A program made the translations under genes and the position numbers. The notes under the pieces are model-generated. The model was not told where the DNA came from. It ran no database searches and saw only the letters and a list, made by a program, of their open reading frames with translations. From Chitinophaga ginsengisegetis (GTDB lineage Bacteria; Bacteroidota; Bacteroidia; Chitinophagales; Chitinophagaceae), in contig NZ_FUZZ01000005.1 of the NCBI RefSeq assembly GCF_900168065.1, positions 124,001 to 188,000 on the forward strand: 64,000 bases of DNA. The letters run 5' to 3'. Shown one piece after another: positions 8,228 through 16,691 of this stretch (position 1 is the stretch's first letter; each line of letters begins with the position of its first letter).

Positions 8228-8611
8228 TCACGATAATTCCTGTCGATAGGAGACCTTATCCATGATCAGCCATTTCCCGTCTAACTTTATCAGGTTAAAC
8301 CGGTCAATGAACCGAAAGGTGGCAAAACTTAATTGCACGTGTGCCGACCCGGTATCTCCATCCCAGGTATATGAAAGGAGTTCGGGTTGGCATTCCTGTA
8401 ATGTTGCCTGGGCAACCAGGTCCAGGTATTGCGGCAATGTCCACTGAACTAACTTTCCTTCTATGATGGTCCTGATGTACGCATCAGGGTGAAACGCCGC
8501 CCGGAGCCTTTCAATGTCCAGTACCGGACGTCCTTGAAGATAATTATTAAGAGTAAGCAGGATGAGCTGTTTTTCTTCTTCTATACCGATTTTGTTTGCC
8601 AGGGTTTCCAT
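8228..8611 (-). CDS. NTF2-like protein, putative lumazine-binding type
   Basis: 127 residues, cytoplasmic. The pattern fits the NTF2-fold 'putative lumazine-binding' family: an N-terminal helix EEKQLILLTLNNYLQG, AFHPDAYIRTI, the SYTWDGDTGSAHVQL strand pair and the terminal KLDGKWLIMDKVSY strand. Such small cone-shaped proteins bind or convert small molecules; no ligand can be inferred. It lies directly upstream of the broken HxlR gene on the same strand, possibly once its target or partner. Confidence 0.7.
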   Translation of the reverse strand: METLANKIGIEEEKQLILLTLNNYLQGRPVLDIERLRAAFHPDAYIRTIIEGKLVQWTLPQYLDLVAQATLQECQPELLSYTWDGDTGSAHVQLSFATFRFIDRFNLIKLDGKWLIMDKVSYRQELS

Positions 8612-8622
8612 GTTTTTTGCCG

Positions 8623-8655
8623 CAAATTTATTTGTTTTTTCTTTAATCCTCCAAA
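8623..8655 (-). promoter_or_regulatory. Putative promoter of the NTF2-like gene (TTTG-N21-TAAATTTG)
   Basis: On the minus strand TTTG (8655-8652) and an exact -7 box TAAATTTG (8630-8623) are separated by 21 nt, matching the Bacteroidetes consensus. The -7 box ends 11 nt before the ATG at 8611, implying a very short leader. The TTTG is itself part of another TAnnTTTG match (TACATTTG, 8659-8652), which could be an alternative promoter with a longer leader. Confidence 0.45.
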
Positions 8656-8838
8656 TGTATGTTCGGTACTAAGTAATCACATGCCTTTATGAAAACAGGT
8701 ATTATTGTCTGTTTTGAGAAAAGAAGCAGGTATTTATACCTGTTTTTGAGAAGCCCGGGTATCAGCTCCATTTTTTGTAATTACATTACAGCATCTTTGT
8801 TATGCACTATTAACCAAATCCTATAAAAAATACTTAAA

Positions 8839-9411
8839 ATGAAGCAGCACCTCTTTCCTCTTCTCCTATTGGTGGGGCTCGCCGTGGGATGCAAAAATCA
8901 GCCGTCCGCCGGCACAGCCAAACCGGGAACCGCCACCAAAAATGATTGCAACCAGGTCACAGACAGTGTTGGCCGTGTATTGGTGAACCTTGTAACGGCC
9001 CGTCAGCGTATTCAATCATACGACAGCCTTTGCCGTCTCCACTGGAAAGGCGCCGAGCCGATAGAAGCCTATACCATCCGTGCGGTGGACCTCCTGGCAG
9101 CCATGGGCCTGCCACCGGAACTCGCCGATTCATCTATATGCAGGTTCAAACATATCCGGGTATACCTGGGTTTTCAGGACAAGGTAGGGTTCAAGCTGTA
9201 CGTTGTACCGGTGGATAATGCCTGCATGAAAGGAAAGGACCCTGCCAAGTGGAACGCGGGTACTGACGTAATACTCGACAAAGACGCAAACCCCATCCTC
9301 GCAAATATCGATTCAACGGGCATCGCTGCTTACGACAAGTACGTACTGGATCTCAACGCCCCATGTCCGAATACCTGCCCGGAGCCGGGTCCCCTTAAAG
9401 AACACCGTTGA
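8839..9411 (+). CDS. Lipoprotein of unknown function
   Basis: 190 residues with a lipoprotein signal (LLLLVGLAVGC, then KNQ). The mature part contains a long helix region (VLVNLVTARQRIQSYDSLCR) and conserved-looking RAVDLLAAMGLP and HIRVYLGFQD stretches; it ends in a Cys/Pro-rich tail (PCPNTCPEP). Four mature-part cysteines may form disulphides. No known domain. It is the first gene of an operon with a membrane protein (3-nt gap), a kinase and a response regulator, so it may be part of the input to that sensory system. Confidence 0.75.
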   Translation: MKQHLFPLLLLVGLAVGCKNQPSAGTAKPGTATKNDCNQVTDSVGRVLVNLVTARQRIQSYDSLCRLHWKGAEPIEAYTIRAVDLLAAMGLPPELADSSICRFKHIRVYLGFQDKVGFKLYVVPVDNACMKGKDPAKWNAGTDVILDKDANPILANIDSTGIAAYDKYVLDLNAPCPNTCPEPGPLKEHR

Positions 9412-9414
9412 TAT

Positions 9415-10062
9415 ATGAGCTTTTCAGAAACGATCATACTGCTATCACATGTACCTATTTTATTCACAGTAACGTATGCTGCTGTGTACTATAGCAAATT
9501 GCCCCGTGAGCTGAAAGTGTTCTCATGGTTTATTTTCCTGTCGGGTATCATCCAGTTTATTTCCCTGGCTTTCTGGTTCGTCAGCAAAAACAACATGCCG
9601 TTGCTGCATATATATGTGGCGGCAGGTTTCCTTTGCCTGGCATGGTTCTATAACACATTGCTCAATGGATTCATAGATGCAGGAATAATATGGTGCATCG
9701 CCATATTATTCCTGCTCTTTACAATAATCAACACCCTGTTCATTCAGCCTATTCACACTTTCAACTCTATTGCATTAACGGTGGAGGCTATTCTCATTGT
9801 GATCCTGGCATTATTCACTTACCGGTTTTTTCTGAGTGATATTGTAAAAGAAACGAGTGGCCGGAATATCAAAAGCCTTAACTGGATCAATTCAGGATTG
9901 TTCATCTATTACTCTTCCAGCATACTGATTTTTTATTCTGGTGCTGTTATTACGGCTTTAAGCAGGAGCTTGAATTTGTACGCCTGGATATTTCATTCAT
10001 TCTTTTCCATTGTCATGTACACTTGTTTTTTTATTGGCTTATGGAAGCGATCAAAGACCTGA
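9415..10062 (+). CDS. Multi-pass membrane protein, possible sensor partner
   Basis: 215 residues, almost wholly hydrophobic, with about six to seven predicted membrane spans (for example ILLSHVPILFTVTYAAVYY near 10 and the C-terminal FFSIVMYTCFFIGL). No enzymatic motif is visible. It starts 3 nt after the lipoprotein stop and overlaps the start of the histidine kinase. This coupling suggests it is a membrane sensor module for a kinase that itself has only one membrane helix. Family not recognised. Confidence 0.75.
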   Translation: MSFSETIILLSHVPILFTVTYAAVYYSKLPRELKVFSWFIFLSGIIQFISLAFWFVSKNNMPLLHIYVAAGFLCLAWFYNTLLNGFIDAGIIWCIAILFLLFTIINTLFIQPIHTFNSIALTVEAILIVILALFTYRFFLSDIVKETSGRNIKSLNWINSGLFIYYSSSILIFYSGAVITALSRSLNLYAWIFHSFFSIVMYTCFFIGLWKRSKT

Positions 10063-10835
10063 GTTTTCTAAATGCATTGCTGCCACTGGCGGTTATTGTG
10101 TTCATCATTGGTACCGGGGTAGTGTTCCTGAACCTGCATTTCCAAAAGAATTTGTCGATGCAGAAACTCAGGCAGGAGGCATTGAAGAATATCTACCAAC
10201 ACGACCTGCTTCGCTCGAATATTCAGGCGCAGGAAGAAGAGCGCAAGCGTATTGCGCAGGATCTGCACGATGAACTGGGCGCGGTGATGTCTATTATGCG
10301 CATGCATCTTATGGTACTTGAACAACAAAGTGCTGATGGCACGAAGCAATTGCAGGAGTCCTTGCAGTATGTTCGTCAACTGTCGGAAACGGCGCTGGGA
10401 AGTGTGAGAAGTATCAGCCACCGCCTGATGCCGCCGCAGCTGGAATCTTTCGGGCTGAAGGCCGCGCTTGAGTCGGTAACGGAGCAGGTCAACAAGGCCG
10501 GTGAAATAAAGATCGAACTTGGTTGTGAAGCCCGCATGGACGACCTCCCCTGGCTGGTAAACCTCGGCCTGTTCCGCATCATCATGGAAATGATCAACAA
10601 TACGCTTAAACACGCTGGCGCCAGATCGATAAGAATAGATCTTTTACGGCATGGTCAGGAACTGGTATGTTATTATACGGACGATGGGAGAGGACTGCCA
10701 GATGGCAATGCCGGCAAGGGGCTGGGGCTTAAGAATATTGAAGGCCGGGTGAATGCACTCGGCGGAAAACTGGAAATGGGTAACCAGGAATCAGGCGGAT
10801 ACTACGCCATTGTCCGATTAATATTATCTGCATAA
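10041..10835 (+). CDS. NarX/DesK-type sensor histidine kinase (HisKA_3)
   Basis: 264 residues from the ATG at 10041, overlapping the upstream membrane gene by 22 nt; a TTG at 10023 is a possible longer start. One membrane helix (about residues 8-28) is followed by a coiled coil. The phospho-acceptor block RIAQDLHDELGAVMS, the N box MINNTLKHAGA and the glycine boxes DDGRGLPDG and GKGLGLKNIEGR are all present. It pairs with the NarL-type regulator 11 nt downstream. Signal unknown, probably received through the two upstream envelope genes. Confidence 0.92.
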   Translation: MEAIKDLSFLNALLPLAVIVFIIGTGVVFLNLHFQKNLSMQKLRQEALKNIYQHDLLRSNIQAQEEERKRIAQDLHDELGAVMSIMRMHLMVLEQQSADGTKQLQESLQYVRQLSETALGSVRSISHRLMPPQLESFGLKAALESVTEQVNKAGEIKIELGCEARMDDLPWLVNLGLFRIIMEMINNTLKHAGARSIRIDLLRHGQELVCYYTDDGRGLPDGNAGKGLGLKNIEGRVNALGGKLEMGNQESGGYYAIVRLILSA

Positions 10836-10845
10836 TACTTACTGT

Positions 10846-11517
10846 ATGAAAAAAGAGATCAACATAGGATTGGTGGAAGACCAGGTTCTTTTCAGAGAAG
10901 GCATGAAAGCCATTATCAACACCTGGCAGGATATGAAGGTGATATTTGAATCTGCGGATGGTTACTCCGTGCCGGATAAATTACGCCAGGCCGCTGTTCT
11001 CCCGGACGTAATGTTGGTCGACCTCTCACTGCCGCCGGATGGCGACAAGGAATACAGCGGTCAACATGTTACCCAGGCGCTCGCAGATACCTATCCTGAA
11101 ATGAAGATCCTTATCCTGTCGGTCCATGATGATGAGAATTTCATTAACCAGTTGATCCAATGCGGCGCGCATGGTTACCTGGTGAAAGACAGTGCGCCAC
11201 AGGAAGTACAGGAAGCCATTATCGCCGTGCATACTAAGGGATCTTATATCAATGAACGCGCGTTGAAGGCGTTGCAGCTAAGAACGGTGAGAGCTATCAG
11301 GAGCAAACCCCAGAACCTGTCCATTACTAAAAGAGAGGAAGAGATATTGCAGCTGGTATGCAGACAATATACCGCAGAGGAGATTGCGCAGGAACTTTTT
11401 ATTAGTGTAAAAACAGTTAATGGACACCGGAATAACCTGCTGCAGAAAACGAGCTCACGTAATGTTACTGGCCTGGTGTTATATGCCATCCGGAATAACA
11501 TTGTATCGTTGAAATGA
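10846..11517 (+). CDS. NarL/FixJ-family response regulator
   Basis: 223 residues. The receiver domain (about 1-125) has VEDQ acidic residues, the Asp in VMLVDLSLPP and Lys in GYLVKDSAP. The LuxR-type helix-turn-helix at the C-terminus reads LSITKREEEILQLVC, TAEEIAQELFISVKTVNGHR, then LLQKT. It is the output of the kinase just upstream. Last gene of the four-gene operon 8839-11517, and convergent with the VOC gene. Confidence 0.94.
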   Translation: MKKEINIGLVEDQVLFREGMKAIINTWQDMKVIFESADGYSVPDKLRQAAVLPDVMLVDLSLPPDGDKEYSGQHVTQALADTYPEMKILILSVHDDENFINQLIQCGAHGYLVKDSAPQEVQEAIIAVHTKGSYINERALKALQLRTVRAIRSKPQNLSITKREEEILQLVCRQYTAEEIAQELFISVKTVNGHRNNLLQKTSSRNVTGLVLYAIRNNIVSLK

Positions 11518-11540
11518 TATTTTACGTTTATGATGGGTAT

Positions 11541-11930
11541 TCAACCTTCATATTTGTGAAACTCAGTTACTATTAAATAATACCCATCCGGGTCCCGGAG
11601 CGAAAATTCTTTTCTTAATGAGTTTGGATTTAAGTGAATATCCTCTTCGATAACACTGCCTGTTTTTTCAACCTTAGCCCGTATAGCCTCCATATTTTTT
11701 GTCCTGAAGTAAAGTATTAACCCATTTCCCGGAGGGATGGCTGGATTAGTCATTGTAGGATGATGATGTTCTCCCCATTTGTGAAGACAGAGTACAATTT
11801 CGTCATTTTCCGATACTAAAACAGCAAACTCATTTCCACCGTGTATTCTTCTAAAATCAAATACCTGCTGATACCACACTGAGCTGGCTTCAACATCTTT
11901 TACTGCTATTATCGGGTCAATTTTTGTCAT
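11541..11930 (-). CDS. VOC-superfamily (glyoxalase/bleomycin-resistance fold) protein
   Basis: 129 residues covering a whole VOC domain: IDPIIAVKDVEASSVWYQQV at the start, CLHKWGEHHHP in the middle, and EFSLRDPDGYYLIVTEFHK at the end with the family's DPDG turn and terminal Glu. Members are metal-dependent lyases, dioxygenases or drug-binding proteins. The substrate cannot be derived. Single gene. Confidence 0.82.
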   Translation of the reverse strand: MTKIDPIIAVKDVEASSVWYQQVFDFRRIHGGNEFAVLVSENDEIVLCLHKWGEHHHPTMTNPAIPPGNGLILYFRTKNMEAIRAKVEKTGSVIEEDIHLNPNSLRKEFSLRDPDGYYLIVTEFHKYEG

Positions 11931-12181
11931 TGTTTTCTGGGTATTATCTTTTGTTAACGTATGCGTATTTCCAGCCTAAAAGTAGCGATTACCTATTGAT
12001 TTCTGAATAGCGTTATTTTCTCTTGCAATGATTTTAAGATATAAATTAATCTGAAGAACTATTAGAAGGCGATAATGCTTCAGCTATAGCGGCAACAGCG
12101 ACTTACTTTGCTTCTCCATAAAAAAAATATTCCTGGAAAATATCAACAGGAAAGCTGCGTTACTTATAGATATATTTATTG

Positions 12182-12189
12182 TAATTTTG
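12182..12189 (+). promoter_or_regulatory. Putative -7 box (TAATTTTG)
   Basis: Exact TAnnTTTG match ending 23 nt before the ATG chosen for the alginate-lyase-like gene (12213), a fitting leader length. It also argues against the longer frame starting at 12108. No clear TTTG element upstream. Confidence 0.4.
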
Positions 12190-12212
12190 ACAATTATACA
12201 ATTGAAAAACCG

Positions 12213-13427
12213 ATGAACGCTATGAGACTATGCACTGTTGGAGGAATATTTTTATTTTTCATGGCAACAGCATGTAGAAAAGAAATGACCAATGCAACAG
12301 AAAAGGTGGCATTGAACAATCACGATACTATTTTTGTGCACCCGGGATTATTACATAAACAGTCGGATTTTGACCGCATGAAAAGTAAAGTGGGTGCAGG
12401 AGCGGAGCCCTGGCTATCAGGCTGGAATAAGCTGATCACCAATTCACACAGTGCGCTCAGTTGGCAACCCAATCCGGCGGATACAGTTTACCGGGGCAGT
12501 GACGGCATCCATCGTGAAAACTACGGTCAGCTGTATAACGATATCGCTGCGGCCTATGCTACAGCATTAAGGTGGAAGATCTCGGGAGATAAGGAATATG
12601 CCGACAAGTCGATACAAATCATGAACGCATGGTCGGCGAGACTAAAGAGAATCGGTGGTAACAACGACGCGAACCTGGCCGCGGGATTGTATGGCTATCA
12701 GTTTGCCAACGCGGCGGAAATTATGAGAACGTACGAGGGTTGGGCGCCGGCAGACTTCTCCCGGTTCCAGAAAATGATGCTGAACGTTTTTTATCCTATG
12801 AATCATGCTTTCCTGACGAGAAAGGAGAGGTGTATGAGCCATTTCTATGCAAACTGGGACCTATGTGTCATGAATTCCATCCTGGCTACCGGCGTATTGT
12901 GCGACGACCGGGACATTTATAACGAAGCGATCAGCTATTTTAAATATGGTGCAGGTAACGGTGCCATTGCAAATGCCATTTACTTTATTCACCCGGATGG
13001 TCTGGGACAGTGGCAGGAAAGCGGTCGTGATCAGGGCCACACCACTCTTGGCATAGGCTTAATGGGCACCTTTTGCGAAATGGCCTGGAATCAGGGCGAC
13101 GATATGTATGGTTACGACAATAACCGCTTCTTAAAAGGTGCAGAGTATGTAGCTGCGTACAATCTAGGCGACTCCGTTGCCTTTAAACCTTATACCAATT
13201 GCGTTGGCGTGGTGCAGAATGTCATCAGCAGTGGCAGCCGGGGAAATACCCGCCCTGTTTGGGAGCTGGTGTATAATCATTATGTAAACCGTAAAGGACT
13301 GGCTGCTCCAAATTGCGCGCGGTTTGCCCAAAAAGTAAGGCCAGAGGGCGGCGGCGGAAATTACGGACCTAACAGTGGTGGGTACGATCAACTTGGTTAT
13401 GGAACATTAACCTGTACACTGAAATAA
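12213..13427 (+). CDS. Alginate lyase family lipoprotein
   Basis: 404 residues from ATG 12213 (12222 also possible). The lipoprotein signal is GGIFLFFMATAC, then RKE. The mature part matches the alginate lyase superfamily (alpha/alpha toroid): HPGLLHKQSDFDRMKSKV at the start, SHFYANWDLCVMNSIL, then FIHPDGLGQWQESGRDQGHT and LMGTFCEMAWNQG. The Asn-Trp region and the RDQGHT His/Arg region are where the catalytic residues of such enzymes lie. It would degrade uronate or other acidic polysaccharide at the outer membrane by beta-elimination. The gene is alone, without susCD neighbours. Confidence 0.82.
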   Translation: MNAMRLCTVGGIFLFFMATACRKEMTNATEKVALNNHDTIFVHPGLLHKQSDFDRMKSKVGAGAEPWLSGWNKLITNSHSALSWQPNPADTVYRGSDGIHRENYGQLYNDIAAAYATALRWKISGDKEYADKSIQIMNAWSARLKRIGGNNDANLAAGLYGYQFANAAEIMRTYEGWAPADFSRFQKMMLNVFYPMNHAFLTRKERCMSHFYANWDLCVMNSILATGVLCDDRDIYNEAISYFKYGAGNGAIANAIYFIHPDGLGQWQESGRDQGHTTLGIGLMGTFCEMAWNQGDDMYGYDNNRFLKGAEYVAAYNLGDSVAFKPYTNCVGVVQNVISSGSRGNTRPVWELVYNHYVNRKGLAAPNCARFAQKVRPEGGGGNYGPNSGGYDQLGYGTLTCTLK

Positions 13428-13512
13428 GAATTTATCCGGTTAAAAGCAAAAAACTGCGCATAAATTTCTAATATTGCGCTCTCATACAAAAGCCGGAATA
13501 CCCATTAGTTCG

Positions 13513-14265
13513 ATGCCTATACAAATGAAATTATATTCAAAATCAGTAGTTGCCTTGCTGCTCCTGCTGAACATTTACTTACATGCCAATGGCAGCACTT
13601 TCCCGGATACTACAGGTGTCTTAATTATCAATAAGGAAGATGTTCTGCCGGATGGCGCCAGGAAGATTGGTAAGATAAAAGTAACCGATGGTGTTTTTAA
13701 AGTCGACTGCGGATATGAGCAAACATTGGAGCAGGCGAAAGCCCAGGCCATAAAAGCAGGGGGCAACATCATTAAGATCAGGGAGATAAAGCCTCCTGAT
13801 GTGTTTAATTCCTGCTACCGCTTATCGGGAGAGGTTTATTACCATCCTGATATCGCTGGCGTAATGACCGGCCGAATAAAGGCTTTCGATTCAATGATGC
13901 GCATATTGCTTCCGGAAACCGTTACCTACGCTTTATTGTACGTATATCGCCCGGATATGGGGGCGTCCATTCCATATAATGTATTTTTGGATGATTCAAT
14001 AATATGCCGCATAAGAAACAGTTCCAGGTATCTTATTAAAGTTAATAAAGCCGGTCTTGCCAGAATATCGGCACGAACAGAATCACGCGATGAGGTGTCA
14101 ATAAACATCCAGCCGGGAAAAGCATACTTCGTGAAATGTACAATTGCTCCCGGTGGTTTTATTGGTCGGCCCAAACTCAGTATTATTGATGCCTATGAAG
14201 GGTTCCAGGAGTTTAATTCGGTGAAGGAAAAGCCTAAAGAGGAAAAAATAGATGCAGTATATTAG
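13513..14265 (+). CDS. Secreted protein with DUF2846-like C-terminal domain
   Basis: About 250 residues from ATG 13513 (13525 also fits) with signal peptide SVVALLLLLNIYLHANG. The N-terminal half has EQAKAQAIKAGGNIIKI, a pattern seen in small envelope proteins. The C-terminal half (about 130-235) fits DUF2846: YVYRPDMGASIPYNVFLDDS, RNSSRYLIKV, PGKAYFVKCTI and GRPKLSIIDAYEG. The role is unknown; likely periplasmic. The tail KEKPKEEKID is charged. Convergent with the GNAT gene. Confidence 0.6.
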   Translation: MPIQMKLYSKSVVALLLLLNIYLHANGSTFPDTTGVLIINKEDVLPDGARKIGKIKVTDGVFKVDCGYEQTLEQAKAQAIKAGGNIIKIREIKPPDVFNSCYRLSGEVYYHPDIAGVMTGRIKAFDSMMRILLPETVTYALLYVYRPDMGASIPYNVFLDDSIICRIRNSSRYLIKVNKAGLARISARTESRDEVSINIQPGKAYFVKCTIAPGGFIGRPKLSIIDAYEGFQEFNSVKEKPKEEKIDAVY

Positions 14266-14336
14266 CAATCAAGGTGGCAGGTATGTTTAAGTTTTTTTAA
14301 AGCCACCTGAGGCTAATTAAGGCATCTCTGCAGATC

Positions 14337-14990
14337 TTATTCAATTATTCCGGGAATTACGGCTGTAGTATAAGGAGAATACACCTCCCAGCCAAGTTTT
14401 TCATATAGTGCTTTGCCCTCTATTGTGGCTACGAGTATTCCTTTCTTTATTCCACGCGCTGTTCCCAGTGTTTCCAGTGTTTTCATCACTACACTTCCAA
14501 GCCCTTTTCTCCGGTGATCCGGATGGGTTTCAATCCTGTCATATATGGCGAAACCGTCAACGAAAACCACGCGGCCAACTGCCGCCTCTGCATGTTCGGG
14601 TGTGAATATTCTAACAATAGGAACTGTTGCTTCCTTATTGATATCAAGGATGTAACCCTTTGGTAATGCTGTTCCGGGTGATGTCATTGGAGCGTTACAG
14701 GTCATCATAAAAGCGGGAGCCTGAATAACCCAACGCGGAGGTAGTAATCCGGTCACAATTTCTGGCTTGGCGCAGACTTTGAGGAAAACCCAGGGATCAA
14801 CAATTGTTTCTGCCAGATATTTCAATTGGTCTGTTGGGCTGGGAAAAACATAACGCATGGCTTGCTGAGGCCAACCAACGTTTACGAAGAGTACGCCATT
14901 TTCCCGGTCTGGTGCAGGTAATCCCCGTGCGGCTGACCAGCCTTTAAGCCATGTTTCTACCATATAAGGGTTGACAGGATGATTTGTCAT
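14337..14990 (-). CDS. GNAT-family N-acetyltransferase
   Basis: 217 residues from ATG 14990 (MTNHPVNPYM). The C-terminal half is a GNAT domain: VGRVVFVDGFAIYDRIETHP, then motif A HRRKGLGSVVMKTLETLG (R/QxxGxG/A acetyl-CoA loop), and KKGILVATIEGKALYEKLGW at the end. The N-terminal half is unlike standard domains but is common in two-part GNATs of this kind. Acceptor unknown. Downstream, on the same strand, of the membrane protein gene at 15065-15670. Confidence 0.82.
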   Translation of the reverse strand: MTNHPVNPYMVETWLKGWSAARGLPAPDRENGVLFVNVGWPQQAMRYVFPSPTDQLKYLAETIVDPWVFLKVCAKPEIVTGLLPPRWVIQAPAFMMTCNAPMTSPGTALPKGYILDINKEATVPIVRIFTPEHAEAAVGRVVFVDGFAIYDRIETHPDHRRKGLGSVVMKTLETLGTARGIKKGILVATIEGKALYEKLGWEVYSPYTTAVIPGIIE

Positions 14991-15064
14991 TAAAAATGAG
15001 TGTCTGTTGAAATAAAGGTAGTGAACTTTTGCCTTTGAGATACAGGGACCACGATACGAAGCCA

Positions 15065-15670
15065 CTAGTCACTGAAAATTTCAGTCAGTACAATCCGCAT
15101 AACCAGGTAACCGCAGACGAATCCGTAACTTAAGAAAAGCACAATAATAGCACCGGAGAATACCGCAGCAAATGCCTCGTTATTTACTACTCCGGGTACC
15201 ATCATTCCTTTCGCCATTTTTTTTGACACGCTTTCAATAAAGCCCGGTATTTTTGATAACTCAACCAGCCCAGCCCCCACGATTACTTTGGTTAGCCAAT
15301 CCGATATTTGTGTGAGATTAGTGTTGGCCTGTACAATTTTTTCAGCCTTTTTATTGTCCTTCATAGCCTGTTGCTGCGTATCAGCAGCAGACGGGCCGCT
15401 GGTGATAATAGTAGGTACGCCAAAAATAAAACCGGTAACTATGCCTACCATTAAAAAGGCAAATGCCCAGAGAAATGCCGGTGCAAGAAAGATTTTGCCA
15501 ACCAGGTTGGCATAGAACAGCGGCAAAAGCAGGATTACAAAGGCAATAAGTAACCAGAATGTAGTCCAGAAAAACCTTTGATTCGCTCCAAGAGCAGCAA
15601 TGATTTTTTGCCAGAGTGGCCGGTTCGTTTTAGGCGGGAGAGCAGGGCTTTCCATATTGGGTGCTTCCAT
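15065..15670 (-). CDS. Membrane protein of unknown function, three spans
   Basis: 201 residues. Proline-rich cytoplasmic N-terminus (ESPALPPKTNRPLW), two close hydrophobic spans near residues 33-50 and 64-88 (FAFLMVGIVTGFIFGVP), a polar central part (SAADTQQQAMKDNKKAEKIV, then TNLTQISDWLTKVIVG) and a third span near 172-195. The TNLTQISDWLTKVIVGAGL stretch resembles bacterial membrane proteins of unknown function. Function not assigned. Confidence 0.6.
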   Translation of the reverse strand: MEAPNMESPALPPKTNRPLWQKIIAALGANQRFFWTTFWLLIAFVILLLPLFYANLVGKIFLAPAFLWAFAFLMVGIVTGFIFGVPTIITSGPSAADTQQQAMKDNKKAEKIVQANTNLTQISDWLTKVIVGAGLVELSKIPGFIESVSKKMAKGMMVPGVVNNEAFAAVFSGAIIVLFLSYGFVCGYLVMRIVLTEIFSD

Positions 15671-15890
15671 AAGTTTTTGGGGTTTATTTGTGATATGGGA
15701 TTATCTTAATAAAGATAAGAAATTGGTGCGTTTGGTAATAGTAAATTATAATCTGAAACTTATAGAAGCCCAATTCTCAGCAAGGCTAAGAACTAACATT
15801 TGCTCTTTAAAAATGACAATAAAATACAATCGATAAAGTTATAAAATACGTAATTAAAAAATATCGACGTGTTTAGCAGAAATCACTTCG

Positions 15891-15898
15891 TATATTTG
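15891..15898 (+). promoter_or_regulatory. Putative -7 box (TATATTTG)
   Basis: Exact TAnnTTTG match 38 nt upstream of the ATG at 15937. It would drive the small ORF and probably the four genes after it up to the terminator at 18859. A TTTA lies 15 nt upstream. Confidence 0.4.
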
Positions 15899-15936
15899 AG
15901 CGTTGCCCGCAACCCTATTGGCCCCAGGATTCAATC

Positions 15937-16116
15937 ATGTATCGAAATATGAAAAATAGTATTATTGATATTTTGCAGCAATGGAGGAATGAAAAGATAA
16001 AACTGAATCCTGCCGCATCTCCTGGCTTATATGGAACCACTGAGTATACCTTTGTTTCAGACTCTTTCCTGGAGTCAGTTAAGTTGATAAACGCTAATTC
16101 TGATCTGATTTATTGA
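15937..16116 (+). CDS. 59-residue ORF, possible truncated SMI1/KNR4-type protein
   Basis: The frame encodes MYRNMKNSIIDILQQWRNEK, then IKLNPAASPGLYGTTEYTF and a short tail ending in a TGA at 16116. The W-x4-IKLNPAAS pattern followed by an aromatic EYTF..DSF region looks like the first 45 residues of SMI1/KNR4 domains (often immunity proteins), cut short. It sits 13 nt before the next gene. It may be a remnant of a longer gene or a short leader ORF. Weak call. Confidence 0.35.
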   Translation: MYRNMKNSIIDILQQWRNEKIKLNPAASPGLYGTTEYTFVSDSFLESVKLINANSDLIY

Positions 16117-16129
16117 TGAATAGCAAGAT

Positions 16130-16675
16130 ATGAGAAAACAAGTACTTTTTATACAAGGCGGGGGCGACGGTGGTTACGAAGCAGACGCAAAGTTGGTTGC
16201 ATCCCTGCAACAGGCCTTAGGAGAGGATTATCAGGTAATCTATCCCCAAATGCAAACGGATGATGCTGCTCCCGATTTTGGTTGGATAAAGCAAATAGGT
16301 GAAGCAATTGGTAACCTGAGAAACGAGGTTATTTTGGTAGCACATTCATTAGGTGCATCACTGCTGCTGAAATACCTCGCTGAAAATGAAAGCCCGGAAA
16401 GGCCAGCCGGAATTTTCCTGGTATCCACGCCATTTTGGAGTGGTAAAGCGGAATGGGTACAGGGATTGAAACTTCAGGAGGATTTCCCTGAAAATCTTCC
16501 AAAAAATAGTCGTATCTTCTTTTACCATTGCCGGGACGATGAAGAGGTCCCGTTTAACCATTTTACATCATACAGGCATAAACTCCCGGGGGCAACTTTC
16601 CGAGAAATTGAAACCGGAGGGCATCAACTCGGAAACGATCTTAACCTGGTAGCAACAGACATCAAAAATCTATAA
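16130..16675 (+). CDS. Small alpha/beta hydrolase (RBBP9/YdeN-like)
   Basis: 181 residues, cytoplasmic. It begins with VLFIQGGGDGGYEADAKLV (oxyanion strand), has the nucleophile elbow VAHSLGASLLLKYL near residue 72, an Asp in YHCRDDEEVPF near 137 and the catalytic His in ETGGHQLGND near 164. Size and layout fit the RBBP9/YdeN group of serine hydrolases. Substrate unknown. Lies 16 nt before the dehydrogenase in an apparent operon. Confidence 0.82.
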   Translation: MRKQVLFIQGGGDGGYEADAKLVASLQQALGEDYQVIYPQMQTDDAAPDFGWIKQIGEAIGNLRNEVILVAHSLGASLLLKYLAENESPERPAGIFLVSTPFWSGKAEWVQGLKLQEDFPENLPKNSRIFFYHCRDDEEVPFNHFTSYRHKLPGATFREIETGGHQLGNDLNLVATDIKNL

Positions 16676-16691
16676 ATTCACCGGTCTATTT

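Noticed and set aside
10068..10613. 181-codon antisense frame over the NarX-type kinase
   Set aside because: The kinase motifs on the other strand are complete, and the antisense protein is Arg/His/Gln-rich with no recognisable fold.
14272..14308. AGGTGGC / GCCACCT inverted pair between the DUF2846-like and GNAT genes
   Set aside because: The stem is only 7 bp and the loop 23 nt, too weak to call a terminator.
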